Source: Ursus arctos (taxonomy: Eukaryota > Chordata > Mammalia > Carnivora > Ursidae). From it: a stretch of DNA of 64,000 nt. Each line of letters opens with the position of its first letter. Positions within the stretch are counted from its first letter, which is position 1. The translations under genes and the position numbers were made by a program. The notes beneath the pieces were generated by a model, which made no database searches, was not told the DNA's origin, and saw only the letters and a program-made list of their open reading frames with translations. The DNA is taken from contig NW_026622786.1 of the NCBI RefSeq assembly GCF_023065955.2, forward strand, positions 52,623,438-52,687,437. Reading direction: 5' to 3'. Positions 22,900 to 33,109 of this stretch are shown piece by piece.

Positions 22900-23090
22900 G
22901 TCGAAGACCTATCTCTATCACTATTAACTAAGTAGTGTAGGGTAGGTGACAACCTCTCTGGCACCAGTTCCCTCATCTATAAAGTGGGGTTAATCATATC
23001 TGCCCTGTGTATGTGTCAGGCCTTTCAGAAGATCAAAAGGGAGAATAGATGTGGTACTTGGCAAACTAAGCCCTATATAAATGTAAGGTA
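22900..23090 (+). repeat. MIR relic
   Basis: 'ccctcatctataaagtgggg' followed by a decayed MIR 3' part ('taagccctatataaatg'). Confidence 0.65.
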
Positions 23091-23544
23091 TAATTATCAA
23101 CATACTTGGGCACATTTACGAGAACTAATAGCTAGTGTTCACCTGGTCATTACTATGCCCAAGAGTCAAATATAGCTGTAGAGCAAAAGCTTGCCGTGGC
23201 CACTATGGGTCCTAGAGTTGATTTCTAGCTTCCACAATTCAAAGACTCCCTGAAAGTTTTGGGAAATTTCAAGTATTTGTTTTTTGTTCCCATCTTTCCT
23301 TGCCAGTGGGTAATACCTTTATGCTTCTCTTTGACAACTTAAGACTGGTGAGAAAAATCTGCCTTTGTTGGAACTCCTTGCTGGCCACCAAATGCACCAC
23401 CATGTTGGTTCATAGACCACATCAAAGAAACAGGCATCTCCATCTCCAAGGAGCAAGTCCAGGACGGCCAAAATGTGCCCAGTTAGGAGCACCTTTGGGT
23501 GTAGAGAGCGCAGAGAAGAAGTAGGTGGTAAGAAGCCACCATTT

Positions 23545-23690
23545 GTGCACTCTTTCATTCAATAAATATTCATTGTGCCAGGCACGGCTCTGGACTCCAA
23601 GAATGACACAGCGCTGAAGTAAGCATTCTGTCTTCAAGAAGTCTGTGGCTTCAGGGCAAGAGGTTCCTACAAGGGATGCTGATTTACAGA
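23545..23690 (-). repeat. L2 relic, antisense
   Basis: 'tcattcaataaatattcatt' and 'gtgccaggcacggctctgga' match the reverse complement of the L2 3' end. Confidence 0.6.
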
Positions 23691-23759
23691 TTAGCTGGAG
23701 GAATGCCAAGGCCTAGGTTTGAATAGTAGGGCAGGGGCCATATAGTAGGAGAGATGATT

Positions 23760-24085
23760 CAAGTATGGGCTCTGCTATGTCCTGGCCCCTAAAGTAATCT
23801 GGGACCCTGTTCTACACCTCTCTATGTCTATATTTCCTGATCTGTAAGATGAAGACAATAATGGAACCTACCTCCTAGGGTTGGGTGAGGCTCAAATGAG
23901 TTAATACATGTAAAGTACATGGCACAAAGCCTGACACATAAAGTGAGGGCTCCATAAATGCTCTAAGACTAATATTGCTACCTTGTGACCTGGGTCAAAT
24001 TTACCCCTCTGCACCTTCTACAGAAAATAATAACTAGCTTGTAGGGCTGCTGTGAGAGTTAACACATTAGAAAGAATGTACAGGC
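23760..24085 (+). repeat. Two adjacent MIR-type relics
   Basis: First: 'tgatctgtaagatgaagaca', 'cctacctcctagggttgg' and 'ggctccataaatgctc' to about 23,965. A second, shorter one follows at about 23,985-24,080 ('ttgtagggctgctgtgagag'). Confidence 0.65.
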
Positions 24086-24099
24086 CTTGGCATTAGGAG

Positions 24100-25415
24100 T
24101 AGCTCCCCCCCCTGCCAGCCTCACTCCAGGAGGTGAGCTTTAATCAAGTAGGCTTCCCAGGAAAAAAGACTAAGTCTGGGAGGAGAGAGGAAGTGGGAAA
24201 TGGGCTGCCATTTATGTTAAAAAGGAAGCCAATTGTTTTCAAGAGTGTGGTCATTTCTAGGGGTACCTACATTTTACCCAACATTGTACTGTGAAAAGTT
24301 TCACACATACAGAAAGTTGGAAGCATTGCACGGCGAACATCTTTGACCATGTTTTGATATATTTGTGTTATCACATATCTATTCATCTCTATTCATCCTT
24401 AATTGACTGGCTGTTGTTGTTTTTAATTAAGTGGAAAGAAGTCTGAAGTCGTCTTCAAAAAAAAGAGCCTTTTCTTTCCCTCCTGCTACAATATTTACAA
24501 AAGCCTTAGACCTCTGCTTCTGGGGCCATTCCAAGCAGGGTCAGGTGGATTCTCGGAAGCCTTGTCTTGCCCCACAGTAAACCTCAAGGCCCCACCCAGT
24601 CAAGGGACCACAATGGGCTCAAGCCTTGGAGTGTTCCGAAATTAAGCAGTGTCTCCGACAGACCCCACACTTCAAAGAAACTGGTATCAAGGACCTCTGT
24701 AAACACCCATTAAGGGAAATGATGCCCTATGTCAATAGCTGGGTTTAGCGAAAGCTCAAACAGGCTCCACTGGCCACCAAGTCCTTTCATAGCTCTGCAC
24801 AGTCCTTGTCTTGTTTGATGCCACTTCTGAGTCACTAGACCAGTGAGTCATGCCCAGAAAGGAGGCCATCTTGAGAGCAAAACCAAACAGAATTTTCAAG
24901 AACAATGAGTGAAACCCTGAACTGAAAAAGAATAAGTCTTTGTATTGTCCTTGTAAAACAAAAACGAAAGAAAAAATGCTGCTGTTAATATTGTGGGTTC
25001 AACTTCCCAGCTGTAAATTTTACACTGAAGAAGAACCGAGCAAAAAAGAGCTTTCACATTCTCTTGGAAATTTGAGAGCAAAAGAGGTTTGAAGGCTATG
25101 TCCCAAATTAGGCAGACCTAATGACCTTTCAGTGACTGGCCTTGACCCTCTTCTAGCTGAGCTGGTTATTCCCAAAACATGCTGAGGTAGTGACAGCAGG
25201 GTGGCTTCTCTTCATCTTCCTCCATCCCACCGAGCTTCTGTATGGTTTGCTCAGAGCATCCGAGGGGCCATAAAGGAGATGAATACAGAAAAATTGCTGC
25301 CTGGGGGTGGAGGAAGTTTTGTGAGGCGGGTCACCACACAGCAGGGCAGCATGAGTATAAGAAAAGCTGCAGAGGCTCCCATGAAGCCGCGCTACAAGGC
25401 AAAGGGAAGGGAACT
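24100..25415. other. No gene recognised
   Basis: Unique DNA; the opposed open frames around 25,150-25,480 have no domain signatures and overlap a MIR relic. Confidence 0.4.
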
Positions 25416-25419
25416 GATA

Positions 25420-25965
25420 CATGGAGTACGTACTCTGTGCCAGGCACTCTTCTTATCATCATCTTCAGATGTTTATTGAGAACTTATTTGCCAAGCATTC
25501 TGTTGAAAGCAAAGACTTTCACAGCACCCTCCCTGGGTTTGAATCCCAGTTTACCAGTTGTATAACTTTGGAAATGTTACTTAACCTCTCTGTGCTTCAA
25601 TTTTGTCATTGGTAAAACAGATGGCAAAACAAGGTTACTGTCAGAATAAAATAAAAATATGCATAGGTTTTGGACAATGGCTGGCACAGAGTAAACAGTG
25701 CATATGAGATAACTCTTGCCGTTCCATCTTTTTTAGATGAGAAAAATGAGGCAGAAAGGAGAAGTGACTTGCCAAAGGATACACAGCTAAAAAGTAGCAG
25801 AGCTAGGATACTTTGTTCTCAAAACAACATTGTGAGGGAGGTGATACCATCTTCCTTTTATAGATGAGAGCTTGTAAGCCCAAGGGGGCCTAGTAAGTTG
25901 CTCATGCCATAAGCTGGCAAATGAGAGAGTTAAACTTTTAGAACCCACATTTGCTGACTTTAAAG
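25420..25965. repeat. Cluster of MIR relics in both orientations
   Basis: 25,420-25,490 resembles the antisense MIR 5' part ('ctgtgccaggcactcttctt'). 25,530-25,700 is sense ('tttgaatcccagtttaccag'). 25,735-25,960 is antisense ('gacttgccaaaggatacaca'). Confidence 0.6.
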
Positions 25966-25986
25966 CCTTTGCACGTCCCACTAGGC

Positions 25987-26170
25987 CAGTGGTTCTCAAA
26001 CGTTAGCATACAACAGAATTACTGCAAGGCTTTTGAGGACAGATTGCTGGACCCTAACTCCAGAGTTTCTGATTTGGTAGCTCTGAGGTGGGGGCCAAAC
26101 TTTGCATTTCTAACAAGTTCCAGGAGAGGTCGATGCTGCTAGTCTGGAGACCACACTTGGAGAACTACTG
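25987..26170. mobile_element. MER5A-like hAT-Charlie DNA transposon relic
   Basis: Begins CAGTGGTTCTCAAACGT and ends in a degenerate inverse, 'ttggagaactactg'. The central 'gctggaccctaactccagag' matches MER5A. This is a non-autonomous, cut-and-paste element with no coding capacity, dependent on a Charlie-type transposase. Confidence 0.85.
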
Positions 26171-26199
26171 TTTAACAATCATGCACCTGTACGCAGAAC

Positions 26200-26395
26200 A
26201 GATGGGAATAATAATAAGGAATAGGCCCTAAAGATGAGTTCTTCCCACTCTGGCACAGTGTTGGTCACTTCACAGAGCCTAGCAAATATCCTTGTATATA
26301 CAAAGGTCTTTCATATTTATGATCTCATTTGATCTTTTCAATATCCCTCATTAGTAATCATTATTTCCACTCAATGTAATTTATTTTTAGGGGTA
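26200..26395 (-). repeat. MIR relic, antisense
   Basis: 'tttatgatctcatttgatct' and 'caatatccctcattagtaa' resemble the MIR antisense core, strongly diverged. Confidence 0.45.
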
Positions 26396-26859
26396 TACGG
26401 TTAGAAACTGGCAGTGAAAGATTAAACCACAGATCACCTGTCCTCCTCTCCAAGTAACTTGTCCTGGAAAGCACCATCTGCCGATGGAGACTGGATCAAG
26501 TTCCAATCTCTGTCTTTCCAGGGAATACTGCAGCTCGGGAAAGGGCTTGTTGCCCACCAGGATTTGGGGGAGGTAATTTCTGGTGGGAGAAACTTGGGGC
26601 CAGGTTTCTACTGTTGTTTCAAGATCTACTTCTTCCAAAATACTTCCACCAACTGTTCACTCCCTTCTCCATAACCTAAAAGCTTTGATATTTGTCTAAA
26701 ATATAGTTATCTAGAAAGGTTGGAAGTTTTGAGGGCATTAATTTCCACTGGGCTCAGCTTATTCACATTCCCATTTGGAAGAGCTGACATGCTCAGGTAT
26801 ATTTTTAAAGTTGTTTGGACATATAAGCCAACAAATTATTAGTATCCAGAGTATTGAAA

Positions 26860-27475
26860 GAACTGTAAGTGGATAAGAAAAAGACAAACCATCAAGTTAA
26901 AACAAAAAATGGGGAAAGACATGCATAGGCCTTATCCACACATGGCCAATATTCATGTACAAAGATCTTCACTTCATTATGCGTTAAGGAAAGTCAATAT
27001 AAAACAACCATGCAGTACCATTTCACACCCATGAAATTGGCAAGCATTACAAAGTCTGACAGTACTCAGTATTGGCAAGGATGTAAGGAATCAAGAATCG
27101 CACACACGACAGGTAGGAACTAGATTAGCACAAATGTATGGAGGTCAGCTATTTTTCCAGATTAAAAAAGCATTTCCTGGGGCGCCTGGGTGGCACAGCG
27201 GTTAAGCGTCTGCCTTCGGCTCAGGGCGTGATCCCGGCGTTGCGGGATCCACTATGAGCCTGCTTCTTCCTCTCCCACTCCCCCTGCTTGTGTTCCCTCT
27301 CTCGCTGGCTGTCTCTATCTCTGTCGAATAAATAAATAAAATCTTTAAAAATAAATAAATAATAAAAAAGCATTTCCTTTTAACCCAGTAATTGTCCTTC
27401 TAAGTATTTATCCTACCTACAGTCACAAGTGATCATATAGTAAATTTCAGATACATTCTGAAATATATATATCTT
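26860..27475 (+). mobile_element. Old L1 ORF2 fragment split by a SINE
   Basis: 'gcagtaccatttcacacccatg', 'tattggcaaggatgtaag' and, after the SINE, 'taacccagtaattgtccttc' follow ORF2 order with broken frames. Confidence 0.65.
27179..27363 (+). mobile_element. Young Can-SINE with internal deletion
   Basis: Exact target repeat aaaaaagcatttcct at 27,164-27,178 and 27,364-27,378. The junction 'gcgggatcc|actatgagcc' at about 27,249 lacks roughly 20 bases ('agccccacatcaggctcc' region) present in sister copies. Confidence 0.94.
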
Positions 27476-27481
27476 TTGGCT

Positions 27482-27521
27482 CTAGATAGATAGATAGATA
27501 GATAGATAGGTAGATAGATAG
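27482..27521. repeat. (GATA)n microsatellite
   Basis: About ten TAGA units with one G interruption (taggtaga). Confidence 0.95.
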
Positions 27522-27849
27522 GATTTCCTAAAGGATCTTTTCATTACAAACATAGTTATTGAGCGTCTGCTGTATTCAGGACACAGTGTTAGGCTGAAAG
27601 GATGCCAAGAGTCCCCAAAAGCTAAATTATTTCTTACTTGCAGACTCCTGGTGGGAAAAAAAAAGGTGGGAACAAAAAGGATGATGTGAAAAACCTTCTG
27701 GTTAGTACAGAAGGAACAGCTGCCCCTAAGGAGCTTCCCAACCATGTTTAATTCCCATAGGTTACTGAGCCTTCCAGCCCTGGGACTAACCACTGTTGGG
27801 ATGTGATCATATGGTACACTATCTGGACTAATATTAAAAAAATAATAAC

Positions 27850-28110
27850 TACCACCTTGTAAGCTACTGTGTACCAGGCACTTTATATACATTAACTCAC
27901 TTAATCATCATGGTAACATTGTGACATAGGAATTATCATCTCTATTTTATATATGACATATAACTGAGTTTTAAAAAGATTTAGCACCTTGCCCAAGATC
28001 ACACAGCTTATTACTGTGCCACTTACTAAAGGCAGATTCAAATCAGAGTCTGGCACCAAAGCACATGATTCTAGATGCCCAAATTGGTGTCTATCACTTA
28101 CAAGATGATG
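27850..28110 (-). repeat. MIR relic, antisense, nearly complete
   Basis: 'ctgtgtaccaggcactttat', 'cattaactcacttaatcatc' and 'ttgcccaagatcacacagct' in order. Confidence 0.85.
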
Positions 28111-28249
28111 TCCCATCATTATGTGAAAATCAGGCCACCTTTAAAAAGAAAAACAAAATAGGGATATGGATTTCTTTCATTGTATAATATTTATTAATTT
28201 TACTTCTTTCCATGAGTATAGATTTTGGAACATGTTTATTTTGTGCAGG

Positions 28250-28490
28250 GAGATGTGGCAGAAAGAATGCTGTATGGGCAATCAGGCCTGAGTCTGCCAC
28301 TCACCAGTCATATGACCTCCTGCAAGTTACTCTGTCTCTTAATTCACCTTCCTCATCTATAAAATGGGAGAAATAAACACCATCTGCCCTCCTTCCTTCC
28401 AGGGTGCTGTCATGATTGAAACAAGATCTTGTAGTTGACCTATTCTACAAACTGTAAGGTACCATTTACATAAGACATTGTAATGGCCTT
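28250..28490 (+). repeat. MIR relic
   Basis: 'ctgagtctgccactcaccag', 'cttcctcatctataaaatgg' and 'gtaaggtaccatttac' in MIR order. Confidence 0.8.
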
Positions 28491-28566
28491 ATTCCCAGGT
28501 TGTACGAGAGAAGAAGTACAGAAATAGTGAGCAACCATGACTCTACTTAAGAAAAAAGAGGTGTGA

Positions 28567-28777
28567 GGGGTGCCTGGGTGGCACAGTCGTTAGGTATCTG
28601 CCTTCGGCTCAGGGCGTGATCCTGGTGTTATGCGATCAAGCCCCACATCAGGCTCCTCCGCTATGGGCCTGCTTCTTCCTCTCCCACTCCCCCTGCTTGT
28701 GTTCCCTCTCTCGCTGGCTGTCTCTCTCTCTGTCAAAAAATAAAATCTTTATAAAAAAAAAAAAAGAAAAGAAAAAA
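28567..28777 (+). mobile_element. Young-type Can-SINE, first of a same-site pair
   Basis: Flanked by gaaaaaagaggtgtg at 28,551-28,565 and 28,778-28,792. The body has the arctoid/ursid-type 'ctcctccgctatgggcc'. Confidence 0.95.
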
Positions 28778-28792
28778 GAAAAAAGAGGTGTG

Positions 28793-28976
28793 GGGATGCC
28801 TGGGTGGCTCAGTTGGTTAAGCGTGGGTCTTTGGTTCAGGTCATGATCCCAGGGTCCTGGGATCAAGTCCTGCCTCGGGCTCCTTGCTCAGCAGGAGCCT
28901 GCTTCTCCCTCTGCCTGCTATTCCCCCTGCTTGTCTCTCTCTCTCTGACAAATAAATAAATAAAATCTTAAAAAAT
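28793..28976 (+). mobile_element. Can-SINE of older subtype, second of a same-site pair
   Basis: Starts directly after the middle repeat copy (28,778-28,792); a third, slightly altered copy (aaaagaaagaggtgtg) follows at 28,977-28,992. The body is the 'ggtcatgatcccagggtcct' subtype, different from its neighbour, so this is two insertions and not a tandem duplication. Confidence 0.94.
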
Positions 28977-29738
28977 AAAAAGAAAGAGGTGTGGTGTGGC
29001 AGTGGGTTCCAAGAAACCATGGGTGACCTCTAGGACAGAAAAAGAGAAGAGAGGACAACTGTATACAGAATAGAGAACTCCTTTAAAAACTATAGAACTA
29101 GAGACTTATTCTAACCCATTTTATTACAGTAGAAATATCTACTTAGTCCTCTTTTGTAAACATTCACACAATACCTGGAATTACATTCTGCATGTAATTA
29201 TCACTCAAGGAATACTTGTTGCAGTGAGCCTTCTAGTCAACTCCCCAGGCAAGCTAAAGTAAGAGGGTGGTTAGCTTTCGGACCTACTAAGGTTCAGCAA
29301 CAGTTCAACGGCAGTGGGGAAGGAATTTAATTGTTCATTGACTAAAAGTAATAACACATTCTTTGAAAGCCAGCGAGATGACAATACCAAGCCTTCGTCT
29401 AACTACCAACAATAGAAAAGCTTGTTTCTAACTCAATAAATAAATATTTAAAAGATCATTCTTGCTTTTGGTCAAATTTAGTTTTAGAATGTTTACTATG
29501 TGACAGCACTTTACAATTATTAACTCATTTAACTCATCAATTCATTTAATCTTCAAAACAATCCTGTGGCGGAGGTTGGGGGGGGTGGTCGGTGAGGACT
29601 ATATCGGTGACAGGGCCCTGCCTGGTGCAGTGTAGCTTCTGCCCCGGATCAGGTCGGCCATTTTAGAAATCAAGGCATGTCAGCTTCTCAGAAAAAGAAT
29701 CCTCAGATGATAGAAACAGATGGAAAGGACAAGACAGG

Positions 29739-29739
<1 letters not shown>

Positions 29740-29775
<36 letters not shown>

Positions 29776-29799
29776 CTCTCTCTCTCTCTCTCTCTCTTT
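29740..29799. repeat. Compound microsatellite (AC)n-(CT)n
   Basis: About 17 AC units to 29,773, then about 12 CT units to 29,798. The 135-codon minus-strand open frame across it is low-complexity artefact. Confidence 0.95.
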
Positions 29800-30029
29800 C
29801 TAGCAAACAGGTATCTAGAAAGTACCAAGCCTGGACATAGCCTAGTAGGGGATGCAAAGATGAAATAGATGAGAACCTGCCCACATGGAATCTATAATAC
29901 CAGATGAGCAGTGACAGACGCCCTACAGAAAAAGAGGTTACAGGTGGCAGAAACCCCAGGAAAGCCTTCACCGAGGAAATGGCATTCGTGCATCTCTGAT
30001 GGAGGGGTAAGCTAAGAGACGAAAGCATG

Positions 30030-30600
30030 GCCATTGCAAATACACACAAGGCAGTGAGCTCGCAGATCATGTCACATCCTTGCTGAGAACACTTCAGTAG
30101 CTTTCCAGCTCACTTGAGAAATAAAATCCAAACTCCCCCTCGTCATGTCCTACCCGGACCTTGATCCAGGCCCTGCCTCCCTCACTTTCCCCTTGCTAAG
30201 CTCAGGCACACGGGGAGCCTTTTCCACTTGTTTCTGTCTCTGGCAGGAATGCCCTCCCCAGACTCCATGCTGGAGTAACTCCTACTCAGTCTTCCGGTCT
30301 TGCTTTAAACCACATTGCCTCAGAGAAGTCTTCCCTGCCCATCTGCCGTGTAAGCCAGGGTGCCTCTGCCTTTTTTCCTCTCCCAGCACACTGTGATTCC
30401 TTCCCAGCACACACAACAATCTGTAACAGGGATGTTTACCTGTCTTATGTGTGTAATGTCTATTTCCCCCTCTAGAAGAAGTGCCATGAGCTGGGCCTTG
30501 CCTATCTTGTTCACTCCAGGCCCTGGCACACGGGAAGAGCTCAATACAAATTGTGGAAGGAGTGAATGGAGTGAATCAGTGGTTGAATAAACGTGAGTTA
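30030..30600 (+). repeat. L2 LINE 3' relic, long
   Basis: 'atgtcacatccttgctgaga', 'aggaatgccctccccagact', 'cagagaagtcttccctgccc' and 'gcacacgggaagagctcaat' follow the L2 end in order, finishing near 'tggttgaataaacg'. The apparent ORFs here are relics of repeat sequence. Confidence 0.8.
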
Positions 30601-31225
30601 AGGCCATGGCAGGGACAGGGTGTACTGTGTTTGGGAAGTAGTTTATTGTGACTAGACCTTAAGAGATAACAGGGAATCACCGCAAACAGGTTGGAAAGGG
30701 GATGGGTCCACATGGGGAAGACCCTGAAGGTAGACTTGGGTCCAGATTCATTCCCCCCAATGGCTACTGCATTGCAGGCAACCGGCCAGGTGTTGGGCGG
30801 GACGCAAACCTGAGTAGACTGTGTCCCGGAGGCAGCCTGAATTCCTTGTGCCCAGAGTCAAACGTACAGACAGGGGCTTTTGCAGAAAACAAGCTGCAAC
30901 CACCTGGCCCAACGAGAGATGCTTAAGGGGCCAAGGGGTATTAGGAGAAAGGGGACAGTGCCACCGAGACCGGCCCCCGTAGTTTGGTGAGCAGCCGCGC
31001 GAGAGCTTGAGGGACTGGTCTTGTCACAGGGGCCGAGGGTCAGGATGGAGGGTCGCCCGGGCCAGGCTGGACATCCAGGCCGCGCCGCCCCCGCCCTCAG
31101 GTCCCCGGGGCCGAGAGGTGGGCTCCAGATGCCGCCTCTGGCTGCGGGAGCCACCGCGGACCCCTGCAGTCGGGTCCGCGCCCGCCGCGCGCGGTAACAG
31201 GTCCCCCGGCCGCGACCACACTCAC

Positions 31226-31340
31226 CCTGCGCCGCCTTGGGAGCCGAGCGCGTCCTCCACAGCCGCCGGGTCGCCTTCCACGGCCGCAGAGAAGAAAACA
31301 GCCTCCGGCTCTTCTTGCCGCCCTTCTCAGTTGCTCCCAT
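31226..31340 (-). CDS. Candidate first coding exon on the minus strand (unidentified protein)
   Basis: ATG at 31,340-31,338 with G at +4 begins MGATEKGGKKSRRLFSSLRP and 18 further residues, then G|GTGAGT, a near-consensus donor at 31,225, leaving phase 1. The 38 residues are strongly basic (K/R-rich), with no signal peptide or membrane segment. The -3 base is C, so the start context is only moderate. A different-frame ATG lies upstream at 31,630. I do not recognise the protein, and no second exon was identified to the left. Confidence 0.35.
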
Positions 31341-31419
31341 CTGTGCGCCCGCGCCCCTCCCCCGCTGCCGCCGCCGCCGCCCGAGGGTGGCCTCGCGCTT
31401 CCCCGGCCGCCGCGCGTCT

Positions 31420-31603
31420 GCAGGTGCCGGGCGGTCGCCGGGGTGGACGCGGCCGCCGGGGGAGGAGCTTGCGGCCGGGGGCTGGCGCGGGGCGGGGGGG
31501 GGGCGTCTGCTCGCGCCCAGCGCGCGGGTGCGGGCGGCCGAGGCGTGGACGCTGCCGTGAGGCGCCCCTCAAGGAAGCTCGCGAGCGCCAGGCAGCTGTG
31601 CAG
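31420..31603 (+). ncRNA. Possible non-coding first exon leaving CpG island 2 rightwards
   Basis: The only evidence is CpG-island context plus a good donor, gctgtgCAG|GTGAAC, after 31,603. The start is arbitrary. It could be a divergent lncRNA or the untranslated first exon of a gene to the right. Confidence 0.18.
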
Positions 31604-31619
31604 GTGAACGCTTCCGTCC

Positions 31620-31790
31620 CCGTCCTTCATTCAGAAGACGGCGGTGGAGTGCCAGGTACTGCTGAGCATCAGTAATTAACACCGGGATCCCCGGGGAGGC
31701 GCCCCAAATTACAAATGGTAAAATTGAAGCTCCGAGAGGTGAAGTCATCTGCCCATAGGGGCTAAATGGTGACAGTTCCCAAGTTCTGGG
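31620..31790 (-). repeat. MIR relic, antisense
   Basis: 'ggtaaaattgaagctccgag', 'ggtgaagtcatctgcccat' and 'gggctaaatggtgac' resemble antisense MIR. Confidence 0.5.
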
Positions 31791-32139
31791 CTAACCATAT
31801 TTTTTAATACCTTGCTATTGCCTCAGAATCCCACATTATATATATATTTTTAAATTGTTAAGTCTGACAGATATTCCTACCTTGCTCATACAACAGCTTA
31901 TGAATCACTAATAATTATTTGAGAACCCAGTCTATGTCCAGGCACTTTTACCTACGTGCCATTAAACCTCACAGCACCCACCCGTGGGGTGGGAGGCATT
32001 TTCCCGGCTTCTCGTTGAGGAACCCGAAATGGCAGAGCTGAGGCTGCCGCTGCCCCCACCATGTTGTCTCTGTCGTGATTTTGCTTGTAATTTGGAGTGT
32101 CTGAGAGGAAGATCCAAACCAAGATCCTTTAACACTTGC

Positions 32140-32270
32140 TGGCTGCAATAAGTGTAGCCAGTATTTATGGGGTGCTTTTTATGTGTCAGATTGTACATAC
32201 ATTACCTTATTTAACCCTCCCAATGATACTCATGGGAGAGAAATTATTAATCCACACTTGACAGGTAAAA
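32140..32270 (-). repeat. MIR relic, antisense
   Basis: 'agtatttatggggtgctttt', 'attaccttatttaaccctcc' and 'caatgatactcatgggagag' in antisense MIR order. Confidence 0.65.
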
Positions 32271-32369
32271 AAAAACCAGGGAGGGCAGGTTATACATATA
32301 AAACCTTAATAAAGGTTATATGTCGAGTGGGATCATGAAATTGCCATTTTTTAAGGCCCAAACAAATAT

Positions 32370-33105
32370 CACACAAGAGCTTCACTTGGTGATCAAAATT
32401 AAAATGGAGGCAGATGAAATGTGAGTGCCTCCAGACGTGTTACACTAGAGAAAGACACATCAGCTTTGTAATAGTTTAGCCACAAATGCACAACAACCTG
32501 AATCTAATCATAAGGAAATCTAAGATAAACCCCAAGTAAGGACTGCACTTTAAAAGTGGGGCTGGTTCAGTATTCTTCAAAAGTGTCAATGTCATAAAGA
32601 TGAAGAAAGGCTGTGGAGATATTCTAGATTAAAGAAGGCTAAAGAGGGGCACCTGGGTGGCTCAGTCGGTTAAGCATCTGCATTCAGCTCAGGTCGTGAT
32701 TCCAGAGTCCTGGGATAGAGCATGAGTCCAGCCGCCTCCCCACCCACCCACCCATAGAGGCCCTCCATTCCCCATCAGGCTCCCTGCTCAGTGGGGAGCC
32801 TGCTTCTCCCTCTGCCTGCCTCTCCCCCTCCCCTGCTTGTACTGTGGTTATGTAAGAAAATAACCCTATTTTAAGGAAATACACATTAAGGTATTTAGGA
32901 ATAAAGGGCCATGATGCATTCAACTTAGCTTTAAATGGTTGATAAAAGTATTGGGGTGGGGCAAGTGATAAAGCAAATGCAGCAAAATGTAAATAATTGG
33001 TGAATCTGGATAATGAGTACATGGGTATATTTCGTACTATTGTTATTTTTGCAACTTTCTATAAGTTTGAAATTTATTCCCAAGTAAAATGGTAAAAAAC
33101 GTAAG
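32370..33105 (+). mobile_element. Old L1M-type 3' UTR relic, split by a SINE
   Basis: 'ttcttcaaaagtgtcaatgt', 'gtactgtggttatgtaaga', 'atttaggaataaagggcca' and 'tgcaactttctataagtttg' follow an L1M 3' end in order. Between 32,645 and 32,845 a SINE replaces part of the expected L1 sequence. Confidence 0.7.
32646..32842 (+). mobile_element. Can-SINE lacking its A-rich tail
   Basis: Head GGGGCACCTGGGTGGCTCAG is intact. The body carries an extra C/A-rich stretch ('cccacccacccaccc' at 32,737-32,753) and ends at 'ccctgcttgt' with no AATAAA or A-tail, joining old L1 sequence directly. No clear target duplication was seen. Confidence 0.88.
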
Positions 33106-33109
33106 TTCT

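Larger units (their letters stand above)
31000..31680. promoter_or_regulatory. CpG island 2, strong; candidate bidirectional promoter
   Basis: Very GC- and CpG-rich DNA with several SP1-like GC boxes ('ggggcggggg' near 31,490; 'cccgccctc' near 31,090) and an 11-base G run at about 31,491-31,501. Splice donors point outward on both strands: CAGG|GTGAGT on the minus strand at 31,225 and CAG|GTGAAC on the plus strand after 31,603. That pattern is what a bidirectional promoter would show. No TATA box is evident. Transcription itself cannot be seen from sequence. Confidence 0.75.

Noticed and set aside
29663..30070. 135-codon minus-strand frame with RERERERE and CVCVCV runs
   Set aside because: Product of the (AC)n-(CT)n microsatellite.
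30858..31225. Continuation of the minus-strand MGATEK frame as an unspliced 160-codon protein
   Set aside because: A near-consensus donor interrupts it at 31,225 and the later residues are GC-composition driven; a spliced exon is more plausible.
31097..31630. 177-codon minus-strand frame in CpG island 2
   Set aside because: Same compositional artefact; it overlaps the shorter frame that ends at a good splice donor.
31007..31675. 222-codon plus-strand frame in CpG island 2
   Set aside because: GC-rich DNA lacks stop codons by composition. The translation is Ala/Arg/Pro/Gly-rich low complexity, with no domain and competing long frames on the other strand.
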